Source: Porphyromonadaceae bacterium UBA7087 (GTDB lineage: Bacteria; Bacteroidota; Bacteroidia; Bacteroidales; Muribaculaceae). From it: a stretch of DNA of 41,819 nt. Positions 7,645-16,140 of the stretch are shown one piece after another; within the stretch, counting starts at the first letter, position 1; every line of letters starts with the position of its first letter. The stretch lies in contig DKYZ01000113.1 of the NCBI GenBank assembly GCA_002493515.1, positions 1 to 41,819 of the forward strand, read 5' to 3'. Under the pieces are notes generated by a model that worked only from the letters and a program-made list of their open reading frames with translations, did no database searches and was not told the DNA's origin. The translations under genes and the position numbers were made by a program.

Positions 7645-8775
7645 TCAGTCTACGATACAGATTGCTACGCGGTTCTGAACGGGATCGGGGAAGGGCTGCT
7701 CGAGAGCCTCGCCCATGCTCTTGACAATGATACGGTCTTTCTCGATGCCGTATTTCTTGACAAGCGCGTTGGCGACAGCCTGGGCACGCTTAGCCGAGAG
7801 ACGGAGGTTGATGGAGAGTGTTCCGGTACCCTTGTCGGCATAACCGGTCACAACCACCTTCTTGTTGGGATGAGCCTTCATATAGTCGGCTACAGCCTGC
7901 ACCTTTGCCATCTCGGTGTTCGAGATCACGCTGCGGTTGATCTTGAAGAATACGTCGCGGCGCATCTGGTCCTCCTTGGCGGGAACAGGCACCTCAACCC
8001 TCTTCTCGACAATCTTCTCTACAACCTTCTCCACGATCTGAGGCTCGCAGGGAACATTGATTGTCTTGACGTTCTTGGTATACGTCGGGCCGAAGGTGTA
8101 TTTCACACCAACGAGACCGTTGAAATACCAGTCGGCGTTGCCGGCCTTCTTCGAGTTGTAGCCGTCGGGAAGGACATTGGCCATAAGCTCGAGGCCTACC
8201 TGAACCTGCTTTGCGACGTTGAAGTTCACGTCGAAGCCGAACTGGCCTACGAAACGTGCCTTCGTGCCGTCCCAGAGGTTCTTGAGCATATAGTTCTCAC
8301 GGCTGTTGGGAAGACCCGACATTGCCATATAGGCGTCGTTGGCAGCCTTGGCCTGGTCGTTGCCCCAGGCAACATTGACGCCGATTCCGCCGATGAGGTC
8401 AACCTCAACCAGACGCTCGGGGTTGTAGCCGCCGAGGATATTGGTCATGTTGAACACAGCGTCAACGGTGGGAGCTACATAGTTCCATCTCCATTTGTAG
8501 CGATTCTCGAAAATTTTGCTCGTACCCTTGGAGCTCCAGGCGTTGATGGCCAGACGCGCCCCTATGTAGGGGTTGAAGTTGTGGCCTACCGTGAGCTGCA
8601 CGTTGGGCTGGAATAGGTCTTTGAAAGGACCCTCTCCGAGCGTCTCCTGACCGCCTACCTGGGCCTGGATGTACCAGTTGGGCTGGAAGACGTACTCCGT
8701 GACTTCCTCCTGGGCGTTGGCGCAAAGCCCCCCGGCGAGAAGCGAAGCCGTCAAAAGTATCTTATTCAATTTCAT
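7645..8775 (-). CDS. OmpA-family outer membrane protein
   Basis: Likely a major outer-membrane protein tethering the membrane to peptidoglycan. The 376 residues include a signal peptide (about 1-21, ANA end) and a beta-barrel of alternating aromatic and glycine-rich strands (about 25-235). A charged linker with repeated VEKxVEK (about 245-265) leads to an OmpA C-terminal domain (about 270-376). That domain shows FFKINRSVIS, VVVTGYADKGTGTLSINLRLSAKRA (key residues D and R of the diaminopimelate site) and QNRVAICIV. It lies 55 nt downstream of the coiled-coil lipoprotein gene on the same strand and ends at a strong terminator, so the two may be cotranscribed. It resembles the OmpA-like pair of Porphyromonas in layout; orthology was not tested. 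Confidence 0.85.
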   Translation of the reverse strand: MKLNKILLTASLLAGGLCANAQEEVTEYVFQPNWYIQAQVGGQETLGEGPFKDLFQPNVQLTVGHNFNPYIGARLAINAWSSKGTSKIFENRYKWRWNYVAPTVDAVFNMTNILGGYNPERLVEVDLIGGIGVNVAWGNDQAKAANDAYMAMSGLPNSRENYMLKNLWDGTKARFVGQFGFDVNFNVAKQVQVGLELMANVLPDGYNSKKAGNADWYFNGLVGVKYTFGPTYTKNVKTINVPCEPQIVEKVVEKIVEKRVEVPVPAKEDQMRRDVFFKINRSVISNTEMAKVQAVADYMKAHPNKKVVVTGYADKGTGTLSINLRLSAKRAQAVANALVKKYGIEKDRIIVKSMGEALEQPFPDPVQNRVAICIVD

Positions 8776-8830
8776 TTTTTAACTCTGTTTTTGGGTTCTT
8801 GTTATGCTACTTGTCTCTCGGCCCCGGAGA

Positions 8831-11584
8831 TTAATCCACAACCTGGATATAATACTTGCGGCTGGAGACGTAACCACGGTAGTCTACCGAAGTGTAGAGG
8901 AACTCGTAAGTGTAGCCGGCCTCCATCTCGTCGGCGTTCACGCCGAATCTCTGGATATCTCCGTTGACAACCTCTGCGAGCGAACCCTTGGCTGTGTTGA
9001 TCTTCTTTGCCAGAGCGGATGCGTTCGGAGCCTCGACGCCGTTCCTGTAGACGTTGGTGACACCCACTACCTTCTTGTAGGAAGGAGCGATGAGCTCGGC
9101 GGTATAGGAAGTCGCGAAGAGCTCCAGACCGCTTGCATTCCCCTTCGTAAGAATCGTCGGGTCATAGAGCGATGTCGAGAGATGGTGCATTGCATTGTCC
9201 TTGCCCATATAGGTCATCATCACCTGCAGGTAGTTGTTCGGGTGGGCGATGACGTTGTTGAGCTTGCGGATCAGAGCGTTGATCTTGTCAATCACATTGT
9301 CAACGCGACCGAGGTGACCGTTGATCTGGTTCTGGATATTGTCAAGGATGTCGTTGATGCTGTTCTTGACATTCATGTTCACATCCTCTAACTGGCCATT
9401 GATCTCAGCAATCATGTTGTTCACCTGGTCGATCACCTGCTTGTTGATGATGCCTACAAGGCTGTTCGGGTTATCCGGATTGCCGATATAGCTGTTCACA
9501 GCATCCACGATGGAATTTACGAAATCATTGAGCATTCCATCACCAGTTTCGGGATTGGCGACAACACCTTCATTATATGTCAGCCTGAGCTCGGTAGTCA
9601 TGCCGATGGGATTCTTTGTTGTGTCAGGCACAGGTTTTCCGTCGGCACCAGTAGTAGCGGGATAAACCGGCATCGGAGGAATGACAATCTCGCCGTTCTC
9701 GATCTTGAAGCCGTTCTCTCCTGTGATCGACGACCAGTCGATTATAATCTGGTCATTGGTGATTCCTGTGATACCGAGGTCAATCACGATATCCTTTCTG
9801 AGGTCGTTGAAGAGACGGTTGAATACCTCCGTGATCGGGGTAATCTCCTTGAGACGCTTGTCGGTCGAGAAGTCTACGGCGAAGCTGTAGCCGAGAGGCT
9901 GCACGGTGGCAACCGCCAGGTCGTACTGTGACATAACGGACTTCTTCTCGCTTGTCGGGTTGCCCGCTTCGTCAACGCCTGTGGGATTATCCCAGCTTAC
10001 CTTCATGGCATAAGCGGGGCATACGCCGTTGAGCTGATCGTAGAGCTTCTTGGCGAGCTTGGCGAGGTCAGCTCTCGTGTGGTCTAGAAGAGCATCCTTG
10101 AATGCGGTCTTCAGACCCGGCTCAACCTTGAGCTGGAGTTCCCTTACCTTGGCGGGATCGTTGACATTGACATTGATGTCGGATACGTAGAAACCGTTGG
10201 GTGTCTCGCTCTGTGCGCGTGTGATGCCGAAGTCAAGCTGATCGTCCTTGGTGCCGGGACGCAGACGCATTGTCTCGATGGGTGCGAGCTCGTTGGTGCT
10301 GGTCACAAGTTCCGGACGCAGGCCGTTGAAGTCGCGGTCGGTCGGGTTGACAGTGGAATAGAGACGGCCGAGGTTGTGGCCGTTATTGTTCATATACATC
10401 TGGCCGCCCACAAACTCCATGGGCACCAGACCGGCCTCACGCAGACGCTGAACGTCGTTGGCGGTGATGACAGGGTTGTTGGGACCGTCATAGTTGGCGG
10501 CTGTCGACTGTGAAGGCCATGTAAAGCTCTGTGTGGCCATACCGAAGTAGCCGAGGAGCATATTGTTGCGGATGCCGAACGGGCTGTTGAACGTGCCGAA
10601 CACATGGTTGTAGACACCGTTGACATTGATGCCGGTCACGAGCTTGTTCAGACGGTCGTCGAGTATGCGGTATACTTCATCAACCTTGTTCTGAAGGGCC
10701 TCGAACTCGACTTTGTGCTTGTCGATATACTCCCAGATGGCGGAGATATCCTGAGTGTTGAGAAGCACCTCATTCTCGAGGGCATCGATATTGCCGAGAA
10801 TCTCGGTGACTGTATTGTTGAGAGTCGCAATCTCCTGGTCGATACCGTCGATACGGCCCTTGATCTGAGGAATCTCGGACTCCAATGCGGTCAGACTCTG
10901 CTGCAACAGATCGATCTGCTCCTTGTTTGCCTCAGCCTTGGCGAGAGCGCTCGCAGCCGTCTGCTCGACAGCGGTAAGACGGTTGGCGATGTCGAGATTC
11001 TCAAGAGTCTGAAGACGGCCCTTGATGTCGCTGACCTCGTCGGCAAGACCATCGACCCTGGTGTCGACAGCATTGATCTTGGCCTCGAGGTCTGTCTTCA
11101 TCTGCTCTATGATCGCAGCCTGGGCGGCGATCTCATTGAGAGCCTTAGTGGCGTCAGCCTGAGCGCTGTCGGCTGCAGCCTGGGCGTTGTCGGCCGTAGT
11201 CTGAGCCTTCTCGATAGCCTTCTCGGCCTTGTCCATGCGGTCTTTCAGAGCGTTTACGGCACCCTGGAGCTCATCAATCTGCTTGATTTTGGTCTCGATG
11301 TCTGTCACGCGGCCCTCCAGCAGGTTGAGGTCGCCCTTGACCTCGTCAATCTCTGCCTGGAGCTCAGCCTTCAGCTTTGCGATTGCGCCCTCAAGGTCGC
11401 ATGTGCAAGACTTGATGGCGTTTACCCTCTCGGTCAAGGCGTCAATCGCCCCCTGCAGCTTGTTCTGCGTGATGGCGATCTCGTTCCTGTAGTCCTCGTC
11501 AGTGTCCTTACACGACGTGAACGTGCCGCAGCCGGCCGTCGCAGCGGCCAACAGGAGCAATCCGTTGATTACTTTTCTATTCAT
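8831..11584 (-). CDS. Long coiled-coil surface lipoprotein of unknown function
   Basis: A 917-residue lipoprotein when started at the ATG at 11582-11584, which is preceded by AAAAGGA and gives a typical Bacteroidetes signal (FTSC, lipidated Cys25). An upstream in-frame ATG (11683) would put 33 basic residues before the signal and is rejected. Residues about 30-316 are almost continuous heptad-like coiled coil, rich in A/E/K/Q/L/I, with a 2-Cys segment (SCTCDLEG) near 59-62. The centre (about 320-680) is a globular region with no recognised family. A second coiled-coil segment follows (about 700-790, many N and I) and a beta-rich end (about 800-917). It may act as a long fibre or tether at the outer membrane, but no function is assigned. 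It has its own promoter and a leader of about 187 nt; the OmpA gene follows. Confidence 0.75.
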   Translation of the reverse strand: MNRKVINGLLLLAAATAGCGTFTSCKDTDEDYRNEIAITQNKLQGAIDALTERVNAIKSCTCDLEGAIAKLKAELQAEIDEVKGDLNLLEGRVTDIETKIKQIDELQGAVNALKDRMDKAEKAIEKAQTTADNAQAAADSAQADATKALNEIAAQAAIIEQMKTDLEAKINAVDTRVDGLADEVSDIKGRLQTLENLDIANRLTAVEQTAASALAKAEANKEQIDLLQQSLTALESEIPQIKGRIDGIDQEIATLNNTVTEILGNIDALENEVLLNTQDISAIWEYIDKHKVEFEALQNKVDEVYRILDDRLNKLVTGINVNGVYNHVFGTFNSPFGIRNNMLLGYFGMATQSFTWPSQSTAANYDGPNNPVITANDVQRLREAGLVPMEFVGGQMYMNNNGHNLGRLYSTVNPTDRDFNGLRPELVTSTNELAPIETMRLRPGTKDDQLDFGITRAQSETPNGFYVSDINVNVNDPAKVRELQLKVEPGLKTAFKDALLDHTRADLAKLAKKLYDQLNGVCPAYAMKVSWDNPTGVDEAGNPTSEKKSVMSQYDLAVATVQPLGYSFAVDFSTDKRLKEITPITEVFNRLFNDLRKDIVIDLGITGITNDQIIIDWSSITGENGFKIENGEIVIPPMPVYPATTGADGKPVPDTTKNPIGMTTELRLTYNEGVVANPETGDGMLNDFVNSIVDAVNSYIGNPDNPNSLVGIINKQVIDQVNNMIAEINGQLEDVNMNVKNSINDILDNIQNQINGHLGRVDNVIDKINALIRKLNNVIAHPNNYLQVMMTYMGKDNAMHHLSTSLYDPTILTKGNASGLELFATSYTAELIAPSYKKVVGVTNVYRNGVEAPNASALAKKINTAKGSLAEVVNGDIQRFGVNADEMEAGYTYEFLYTSVDYRGYVSSRKYYIQVVD

Positions 11585-11777
11585 TCCTTTTGAAGATTTG
11601 AATTGATTGATATGATTATTTAACAATTTTTTCACTCTCTTTATAATGGATTTGCGGTGCAAAAAGTTCAGCCGCCGAGTCAAATAGCCAATTATCAGCC
11701 ATTTAACTCAACCTATATTAGACAAAAAGCATTAATTTTTCTTAATTCCCATACGATTGAAGCTTCGATTTCGGCTA

Positions 11778-11809
11778 CAAAGGTAAAACTCTTTAGGAAA
11801 ACAACCAAA
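11778..11809 (-). promoter_or_regulatory. Promoter of the coiled-coil lipoprotein gene
   Basis: Minus strand TTTG (11806-11809), 20-nt spacer, TACCTTTG (11778-11785): a full match to the Bacteroidetes consensus. The start near 11771 gives a long leader of about 187 nt that contains no other gene. Confidence 0.8.
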
Positions 11810-11844
11810 ATTTTAACAGAAAATTTTCAAAGATTTCTCATTTA

Positions 11845-11876
11845 TTTGAATTTTACAGCCTAATTTGTTAACTTTG
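11845..11876 (+). promoter_or_regulatory. Promoter of the outer-membrane barrel gene
   Basis: TTTG (11845-11848), 20-nt spacer, TAACTTTG (11869-11876). It fires away from the promoter at 11778-11809, so the two transcripts diverge from a 433-bp intergenic region. Confidence 0.8.
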
Positions 11877-11885
11877 CCGCGGATT

Positions 11886-11915
11886 AGCCGCTCCGTAGCA
11901 TCTACGTCCACGGCT
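11886..11915 (+). other. 5' leader hairpin
   Basis: Near the predicted transcript start, CGTAG (11894-11898) pairs with CTACG (11902-11906) around a 3-nt loop. An outer AGCCG/CGGCT stem (11886-11890 with 11911-11915) encloses it. It could stabilise the 5' end of the mRNA of the barrel protein. The rest of 11916-12017 shows no clear element. Confidence 0.45.
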
Positions 11916-12017
11916 TACTCCTTAATTATATAGACACAGAGACCTGCGGCCGGCGCCTCCCGTCGTCCGCGCGATGATTACAGAACTCCACTTACCAAAC
12001 AAACTCAACAGATTCTT

Positions 12018-13046
12018 ATGATCAGATTCCGGCCCTTCCACTTTGCGGCTATCCTTCTCGGTCTTCTCTCCCTCGCCGTCCCCTCGGAGGCCGGGGCGCA
12101 ATACACATCCGCCCCGCTGCGTTTCGAGAAAGACCCAACCCAGACCTTCTTCAGCAACGGACACCTGGAGCTGGGTCTCGACGTAGGCACCACCGGACTC
12201 GGACTGGAGCTTGCCACTCCCGTCACCGACTGGATGCGCGTGCGCGCCGGCTTCAACTGGATGCCCACCTTCTCGATTCCGATGTCGTTCAACGTAATGA
12301 CATTCGGAGGCACCGAGACAATCAACAGCTCCAACTTCGAACGTCTGCAGGAGCTTCTTGGCCAATACAACCTTCACATCGACAAGACTGCAGACATGAT
12401 AGCCAAGCCGACCATGATAGACTTCAAGTTTCTGGTTGACTTCTCACCTATCCCCGACAACCGCGACTGGCACGTGACGGCAGGCTTCTTCGTAGGCAAT
12501 AAACGCATCGGCGACGCCATCAACCGAACCAATGAAGCATCCACTATGGTGGGTATAAACATGTATAATGCGATGTATGAATGGTTTACTGAAGGGAAAT
12601 TCTGGGACGAGCCTCTGCCTGGAGTATCAAATGCCGATGGAACCCCTTTCTATCTTGACCCGGGACTCGGCATGAAACAGGCGGAGAAATTTCTTCGCTA
12701 CGGGCGCATGGGAATGCATATGGGCGACTTCAAGGACGGGAAGCCATATTATATGGAACCTGACGAGTATGGACAGGTGATGGCCCGCTGCAACGCGACA
12801 GTATTCAAGCCCTACCTCGGAATAGGCTACAACGGCTGCCCGACCTCCAACAAGCGTCTGCGCATCGGCTTCGACGCCGGAGTGCTGTTCTGGGGCGGCT
12901 CCCCCGACGTGATTACCCACGACGGAGTGAACATGACAAAAGACCTGGTCAACATCCCCGGTAAAGTGGGCGACTACATCGGCTTCATCAGAGCCCTGAA
13001 GGTGTTGCCAAACGTCAGCTTCAAGATATCATATACCCTGTTCTGA
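12018..13046 (+). CDS. Outer-membrane beta-barrel protein of unknown function
   Basis: A 342-residue secreted protein. It has a signal peptide (about 1-28, ending AGAQ), then alternating hydrophobic strands with many glycine and aromatic residues (LELGLDVGTTGLGLELATP, WMRVRAGFNWMP), and a final strand SFKISYTLF ending in Phe, the usual outer-membrane insertion signal. No named family was recognised; similar barrel proteins are common in Bacteroidales. A consensus promoter lies about 140 nt upstream. The ATG at 12018 is supported by the signal peptide. Confidence 0.7.
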   Translation: MIRFRPFHFAAILLGLLSLAVPSEAGAQYTSAPLRFEKDPTQTFFSNGHLELGLDVGTTGLGLELATPVTDWMRVRAGFNWMPTFSIPMSFNVMTFGGTETINSSNFERLQELLGQYNLHIDKTADMIAKPTMIDFKFLVDFSPIPDNRDWHVTAGFFVGNKRIGDAINRTNEASTMVGINMYNAMYEWFTEGKFWDEPLPGVSNADGTPFYLDPGLGMKQAEKFLRYGRMGMHMGDFKDGKPYYMEPDEYGQVMARCNATVFKPYLGIGYNGCPTSNKRLRIGFDAGVLFWGGSPDVITHDGVNMTKDLVNIPGKVGDYIGFIRALKVLPNVSFKISYTLF

Positions 13047-13058
13047 TGTAACTTTTAT

Positions 13059-13089
13059 TTTGCCGTTTGCTATTTTTTATCTACATTTG
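13059..13089 (+). promoter_or_regulatory. Promoter of the RluB-like gene
   Basis: TTTG (13059-13062), 19-nt spacer, TACATTTG (13082-13089). It begins 12 nt after the upstream stop codon. The predicted leader is about 115 nt and may drive the whole run to secA. Confidence 0.75.
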
Positions 13090-13211
13090 CAGCAAATTAA
13101 CCTTTATCAAGCATTTATATAGATAAACCGCGAGAAAAACCAACCTTAATATCAATTGACACCAAGAGGAGGCAGAGATGCCCGGGTGAAAAATTGCAAG
13201 AAAACAATAAA

Positions 13212-14657
13212 ATGGAAGAAAAGAAACCCAAAAGGCCGCGCATCAGCATGCCGGCGAGCCAGACTTCAACCGAACACGGGGATAACGAAACCCACTATGA
13301 GAAAGTAAATTATCCGGCCGACCAGTCGCAGGGCGAAGGCGGTGAGCAGCGCGCCTACAGCTCGGGACAGTATCAGCAGCGCCGGCCCTACAGCAGCTAT
13401 CAGGACCGTCAGCAGGGAAGCTACGGCCAGCAGGGGGGCTATCAGCAGCGTCAGTATCAGAACCGTCAGCCCGGCCAGTACAGCCAGAACCGTCAGCCTG
13501 GTCAGTACAGCCAGAACCGCCAGCCGGGTCAGTACAGCCAGAACCGCCAGCCCGGCCAGTATGGCCAGAACCGTCAGCCCGGCCAGTACAGCCAGAACCG
13601 TCAGCCTGGCCAGTACAGCCAGAACCGCCAGGGTGGCCAGTACGGCCAGAACCGCCAGGGTGGCCAGTACGGCCAGAACCGCCAGCCCGGCCAGTATGGC
13701 CAGAACCGCCAGGGCGGTCAGTTCGGTCAGAACCGCCAGGGTGGTCAGAACCGTCAGGGAGGATACGGACAGAACCGCCAGGGCGGATATGGACAGAACC
13801 GCCAGGGTGGTCAGTACGGTCAGAACCGTCAGGGCGGATATGGCAATCAGAAAGGAAATTTCCGCAAGCAGCAGGGCGGCATGAAGTTCACTCCGCGCCC
13901 CAAACAGATCGACTACGTGCTTGAGGATATCGACCCGAACGAGCAGATTCGTCTCAACAAATATATGGCCAATGCAGGAATATGCTCCCGCCGCGAGGCC
14001 GACGAGTATATCACGCAGGGCCTCGTGAAGGTCAACGGCAAGGTTGTGACCGAGCTCGGCACCAAGATCTCACGCAGCGACGTCGTGGAGTATGACGACA
14101 AGGTCGTGACTCCGGAGCGCAAATGCTACGTGCTTCTCAACAAGCCCAAGGATTGCGTCACCACCAGCGATGACCCCAACGGACGTCTGACAGTGCTCGA
14201 CATCGTGAAGAACGCCTGTCAGGAGAGGATATATCCCGTAGGGCGTCTTGACCGCAACACAACCGGCGTTCTGCTTCTCACCAACGACGGCGACCTAGCG
14301 TCGAAGCTCACGCATCCGAAGTTTGTGAAGAAGAAGATATATCACGTCTGGACCGACAAGCCCATCTCCGAAGACGACATGCAGCGCATCGCCGACGGCA
14401 TAGAGCTTGACGACGGGGAGATACACGCCGACGCCATCAGCTACGTCAGCGACACCGACCGCAACCAGGCGGGAATCGAGATACACTCCGGCCGCAACCG
14501 CATCGTGCGCCGCATCTTCGAGAGCCTCGGCTACCGCGTCACCAAACTCGACCGCGTGTATTTCGCCGGCCTCACCAAGAAGAACCTTCCGCGCGGCCGC
14601 TGGCGTTACCTCACCCAGGAAGAGGTGAATTTCCTCCGCATGGGTTCCTTCGAATAA
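13212..14657 (+). CDS. rluB: RluB-family 23S rRNA pseudouridine synthase with long Q/N/R/G repeat extension
   Basis: Isomerises uridine to pseudouridine in large-subunit rRNA. With the ATG at 13212 the product has 481 residues (an in-frame TTG at 13194 is a weaker alternative). Residues about 1-82 are polar and low complexity. From about 83 to 215 there are 15 copies of QNRQ in a mostly 9-residue unit (QNRQPGQYS or QNRQGGQYG). An S4 RNA-binding domain follows at about 244-290 (IRLNKYMANAGICSRREADE), then the synthase domain with catalytic Asp347 in GRLDRNTTGVLLLT and the later GRNRIVRRIFESLGY motif. The core is of normal length for RluB, so the extension is an addition that is probably disordered and may bind RNA. 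RluB versus RluE/F specificity is by similarity only. Confidence 0.88.
   Translation: MEEKKPKRPRISMPASQTSTEHGDNETHYEKVNYPADQSQGEGGEQRAYSSGQYQQRRPYSSYQDRQQGSYGQQGGYQQRQYQNRQPGQYSQNRQPGQYSQNRQPGQYSQNRQPGQYGQNRQPGQYSQNRQPGQYSQNRQGGQYGQNRQGGQYGQNRQPGQYGQNRQGGQFGQNRQGGQNRQGGYGQNRQGGYGQNRQGGQYGQNRQGGYGNQKGNFRKQQGGMKFTPRPKQIDYVLEDIDPNEQIRLNKYMANAGICSRREADEYITQGLVKVNGKVVTELGTKISRSDVVEYDDKVVTPERKCYVLLNKPKDCVTTSDDPNGRLTVLDIVKNACQERIYPVGRLDRNTTGVLLLTNDGDLASKLTHPKFVKKKIYHVWTDKPISEDDMQRIADGIELDDGEIHADAISYVSDTDRNQAGIEIHSGRNRIVRRIFESLGYRVTKLDRVYFAGLTKKNLPRGRWRYLTQEEVNFLRMGSFE
13458..13850 (+). repeat. 27-bp coding minisatellite in the RluB-like gene
   Basis: About 15 tandem units encode QNRQ(P/G)GQY(S/G), with shorter units near the 3' end. 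Synonymous changes between units (CGT/CGC, GGC/GGT) show that the array is not newly expanded throughout. Unit length is a multiple of three, so copy-number change keeps the frame. Confidence 0.9.
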
Positions 14658-14700
14658 TCGAGATTCCGACAAACAAACACCAATCAACATAGGCATATCA

Positions 14701-14727
14701 AAGGCAGGTCATTCCACGACCTGCCTT
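14701..14727 (+). other. Intercistronic hairpin before asnS
   Basis: A perfect 10-bp stem (14701-14710 with 14718-14727, 7-nt loop) sits 15 nt upstream of the asnS ATG and 43 nt after the RluB-like stop. The tail GAAACATAAAAAGG has no T-run, so transcription probably continues. Part of a set of similar hairpins in this window. Confidence 0.6.
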
Positions 14728-14742
14728 GAAACATAAAAAGGT

Positions 14743-16140
14743 ATGAAAGATATAAAACGTAAGACAGTGGCCGACATCCTGGCACACGGCGCAGAGCTTG
14801 CCGGACAGGAAGTCGACGTCAAAGGATGGGTTCGCACCCGACGGGGGAACAAGAACGTGCAGTTCGTGGCCCTCAACGACGGCAGCACGATCAACAACCT
14901 CCAGATTGTGTTCGACCTCTCTAAATTCAGCGACGAGCAGCTCCGCCCCGTCACCACAGGCTCCTCCATCCACGTGCAGGGTCTTCTGGTGGCTTCCCAG
15001 GGCAAAGGACAGTCGGTGGAGGTACAGGCAGACGAGCTTCAGATATACGGCACGGCCAACCCTGAGGAATATCCCCTCCAGAAGAAGGGACACTCACTGG
15101 AGTTTCTCCGCGACAAGGCTCACCTGCGTCAGCGCACCAACACCTTCTCGGCTGTGCTCCGCATCCGCCACGCCCTGGCATTCGCCATACATAAATTCTT
15201 CAACGACAAGGGTTTCTACTATTTCCACACTCCGCTGATAACAGCCTCCGACTGCGAGGGCGCCGGAGCACAGTTCCAGGTCACCACTCTCGACCTCAAC
15301 GACGTGCCGCGCACAGAAGACGGGAAGGTGGACTACAACAACGACTTCTTCGGACGCCAGACCTCGCTGACGGTCAGCGGCCAGCTCGAAGGGGAGCTCG
15401 GAGCCACAGCCCTGGGCTGCATCTACACATTCGGCCCGACATTCCGCGCCGAGAACTCCAACACACCGCGCCACCTCTCAGAGTTCTGGATGATAGAGCC
15501 GGAAATGGCGTTCTACGAGATAGAAGACAACATGGACCTCGCCGAGGAGTTCATAAAATACTGCATCTCCTATGCCCTGGAGCATTGCGCCGACGACATA
15601 GCCTTCCTCGCCGACCATTTCGACAAGGAGCTGCCTGAGCGCCTCCGCTTCGTGGTGGAGAACGATTTCGTCCGCCTGCCCTATACGGAGGGCGTCCGCA
15701 TCCTCGAGGAGAGCGGAAAGAAATTCGAGTTCCCGGTATACTGGGGCGTGGACCTCGCCTCGGAGCATGAGCGTTTCCTGGTGGAGGAGCATTTCAAGAA
15801 GCCCGTGATCCTCACCGACTATCCCAAGGAGATAAAGGCCTTCTACATGAAGCTCAACGACGACGGCAAGACGGTGCGCGCCATGGACGTGCTCTTCCCC
15901 AAGATCGGCGAGATAATCGGCGGCTCGCAGCGTGAGGAGAACCTCGACAAACTGCAGGCACGCATCGACGAGCTCGGTCTTACAGGCATGGAATGGTATC
16001 TCGACACACGCCGCTTCGGCACAGTCCCCCATTCCGGATTCGGACTCGGCTTCGAGCGCCTCGTGCTCTTCGTGACCGGCATGCAGAACATCCGCGACGT
16101 GATACCTTTCCCGCGTTTCCCCAAGAACTGTGAGTTCTAA
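14743..16140 (+). CDS. asnS: Asparaginyl-tRNA synthetase
   Basis: Charges tRNA-Asn with asparagine. The 465-residue class II synthetase has an N-terminal OB-fold anticodon domain (about 15-110, KGWVRTRRGNKNVQFVALNDGS). The catalytic domain shows motif 2 (FRAENSNTPRHLSEFWMIEP) and motif 3 (GFGLGFERLVLFVTGMQNIRD in part). The FRAENSNTPRH form distinguishes AsnRS from AspRS. The stop overlaps the GTG start of the DUF4105 gene by 11 nt, so the genes are cotranscribed. Confidence 0.96.
   Translation: MKDIKRKTVADILAHGAELAGQEVDVKGWVRTRRGNKNVQFVALNDGSTINNLQIVFDLSKFSDEQLRPVTTGSSIHVQGLLVASQGKGQSVEVQADELQIYGTANPEEYPLQKKGHSLEFLRDKAHLRQRTNTFSAVLRIRHALAFAIHKFFNDKGFYYFHTPLITASDCEGAGAQFQVTTLDLNDVPRTEDGKVDYNNDFFGRQTSLTVSGQLEGELGATALGCIYTFGPTFRAENSNTPRHLSEFWMIEPEMAFYEIEDNMDLAEEFIKYCISYALEHCADDIAFLADHFDKELPERLRFVVENDFVRLPYTEGVRILEESGKKFEFPVYWGVDLASEHERFLVEEHFKKPVILTDYPKEIKAFYMKLNDDGKTVRAMDVLFPKIGEIIGGSQREENLDKLQARIDELGLTGMEWYLDTRRFGTVPHSGFGLGFERLVLFVTGMQNIRDVIPFPRFPKNCEF

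Noticed and set aside
10604..11593. 329-codon open frame antisense to the coiled-coil lipoprotein
   Set aside because: Leucine/valine/aspartate-rich composition is what the reverse strand of a heptad-rich coiled coil gives; no motif or promoter supports it.
11922..12377. 151-codon minus-strand open frame between the divergent barrel and lipoprotein genes
   Set aside because: Mostly antisense to the signal-peptide end of the barrel gene and without family features.
13458..13850. CRISPR-like regular repeats
   Set aside because: Units are contiguous, in frame and code for a peptide repeat; there are no unique spacers and no cas genes.
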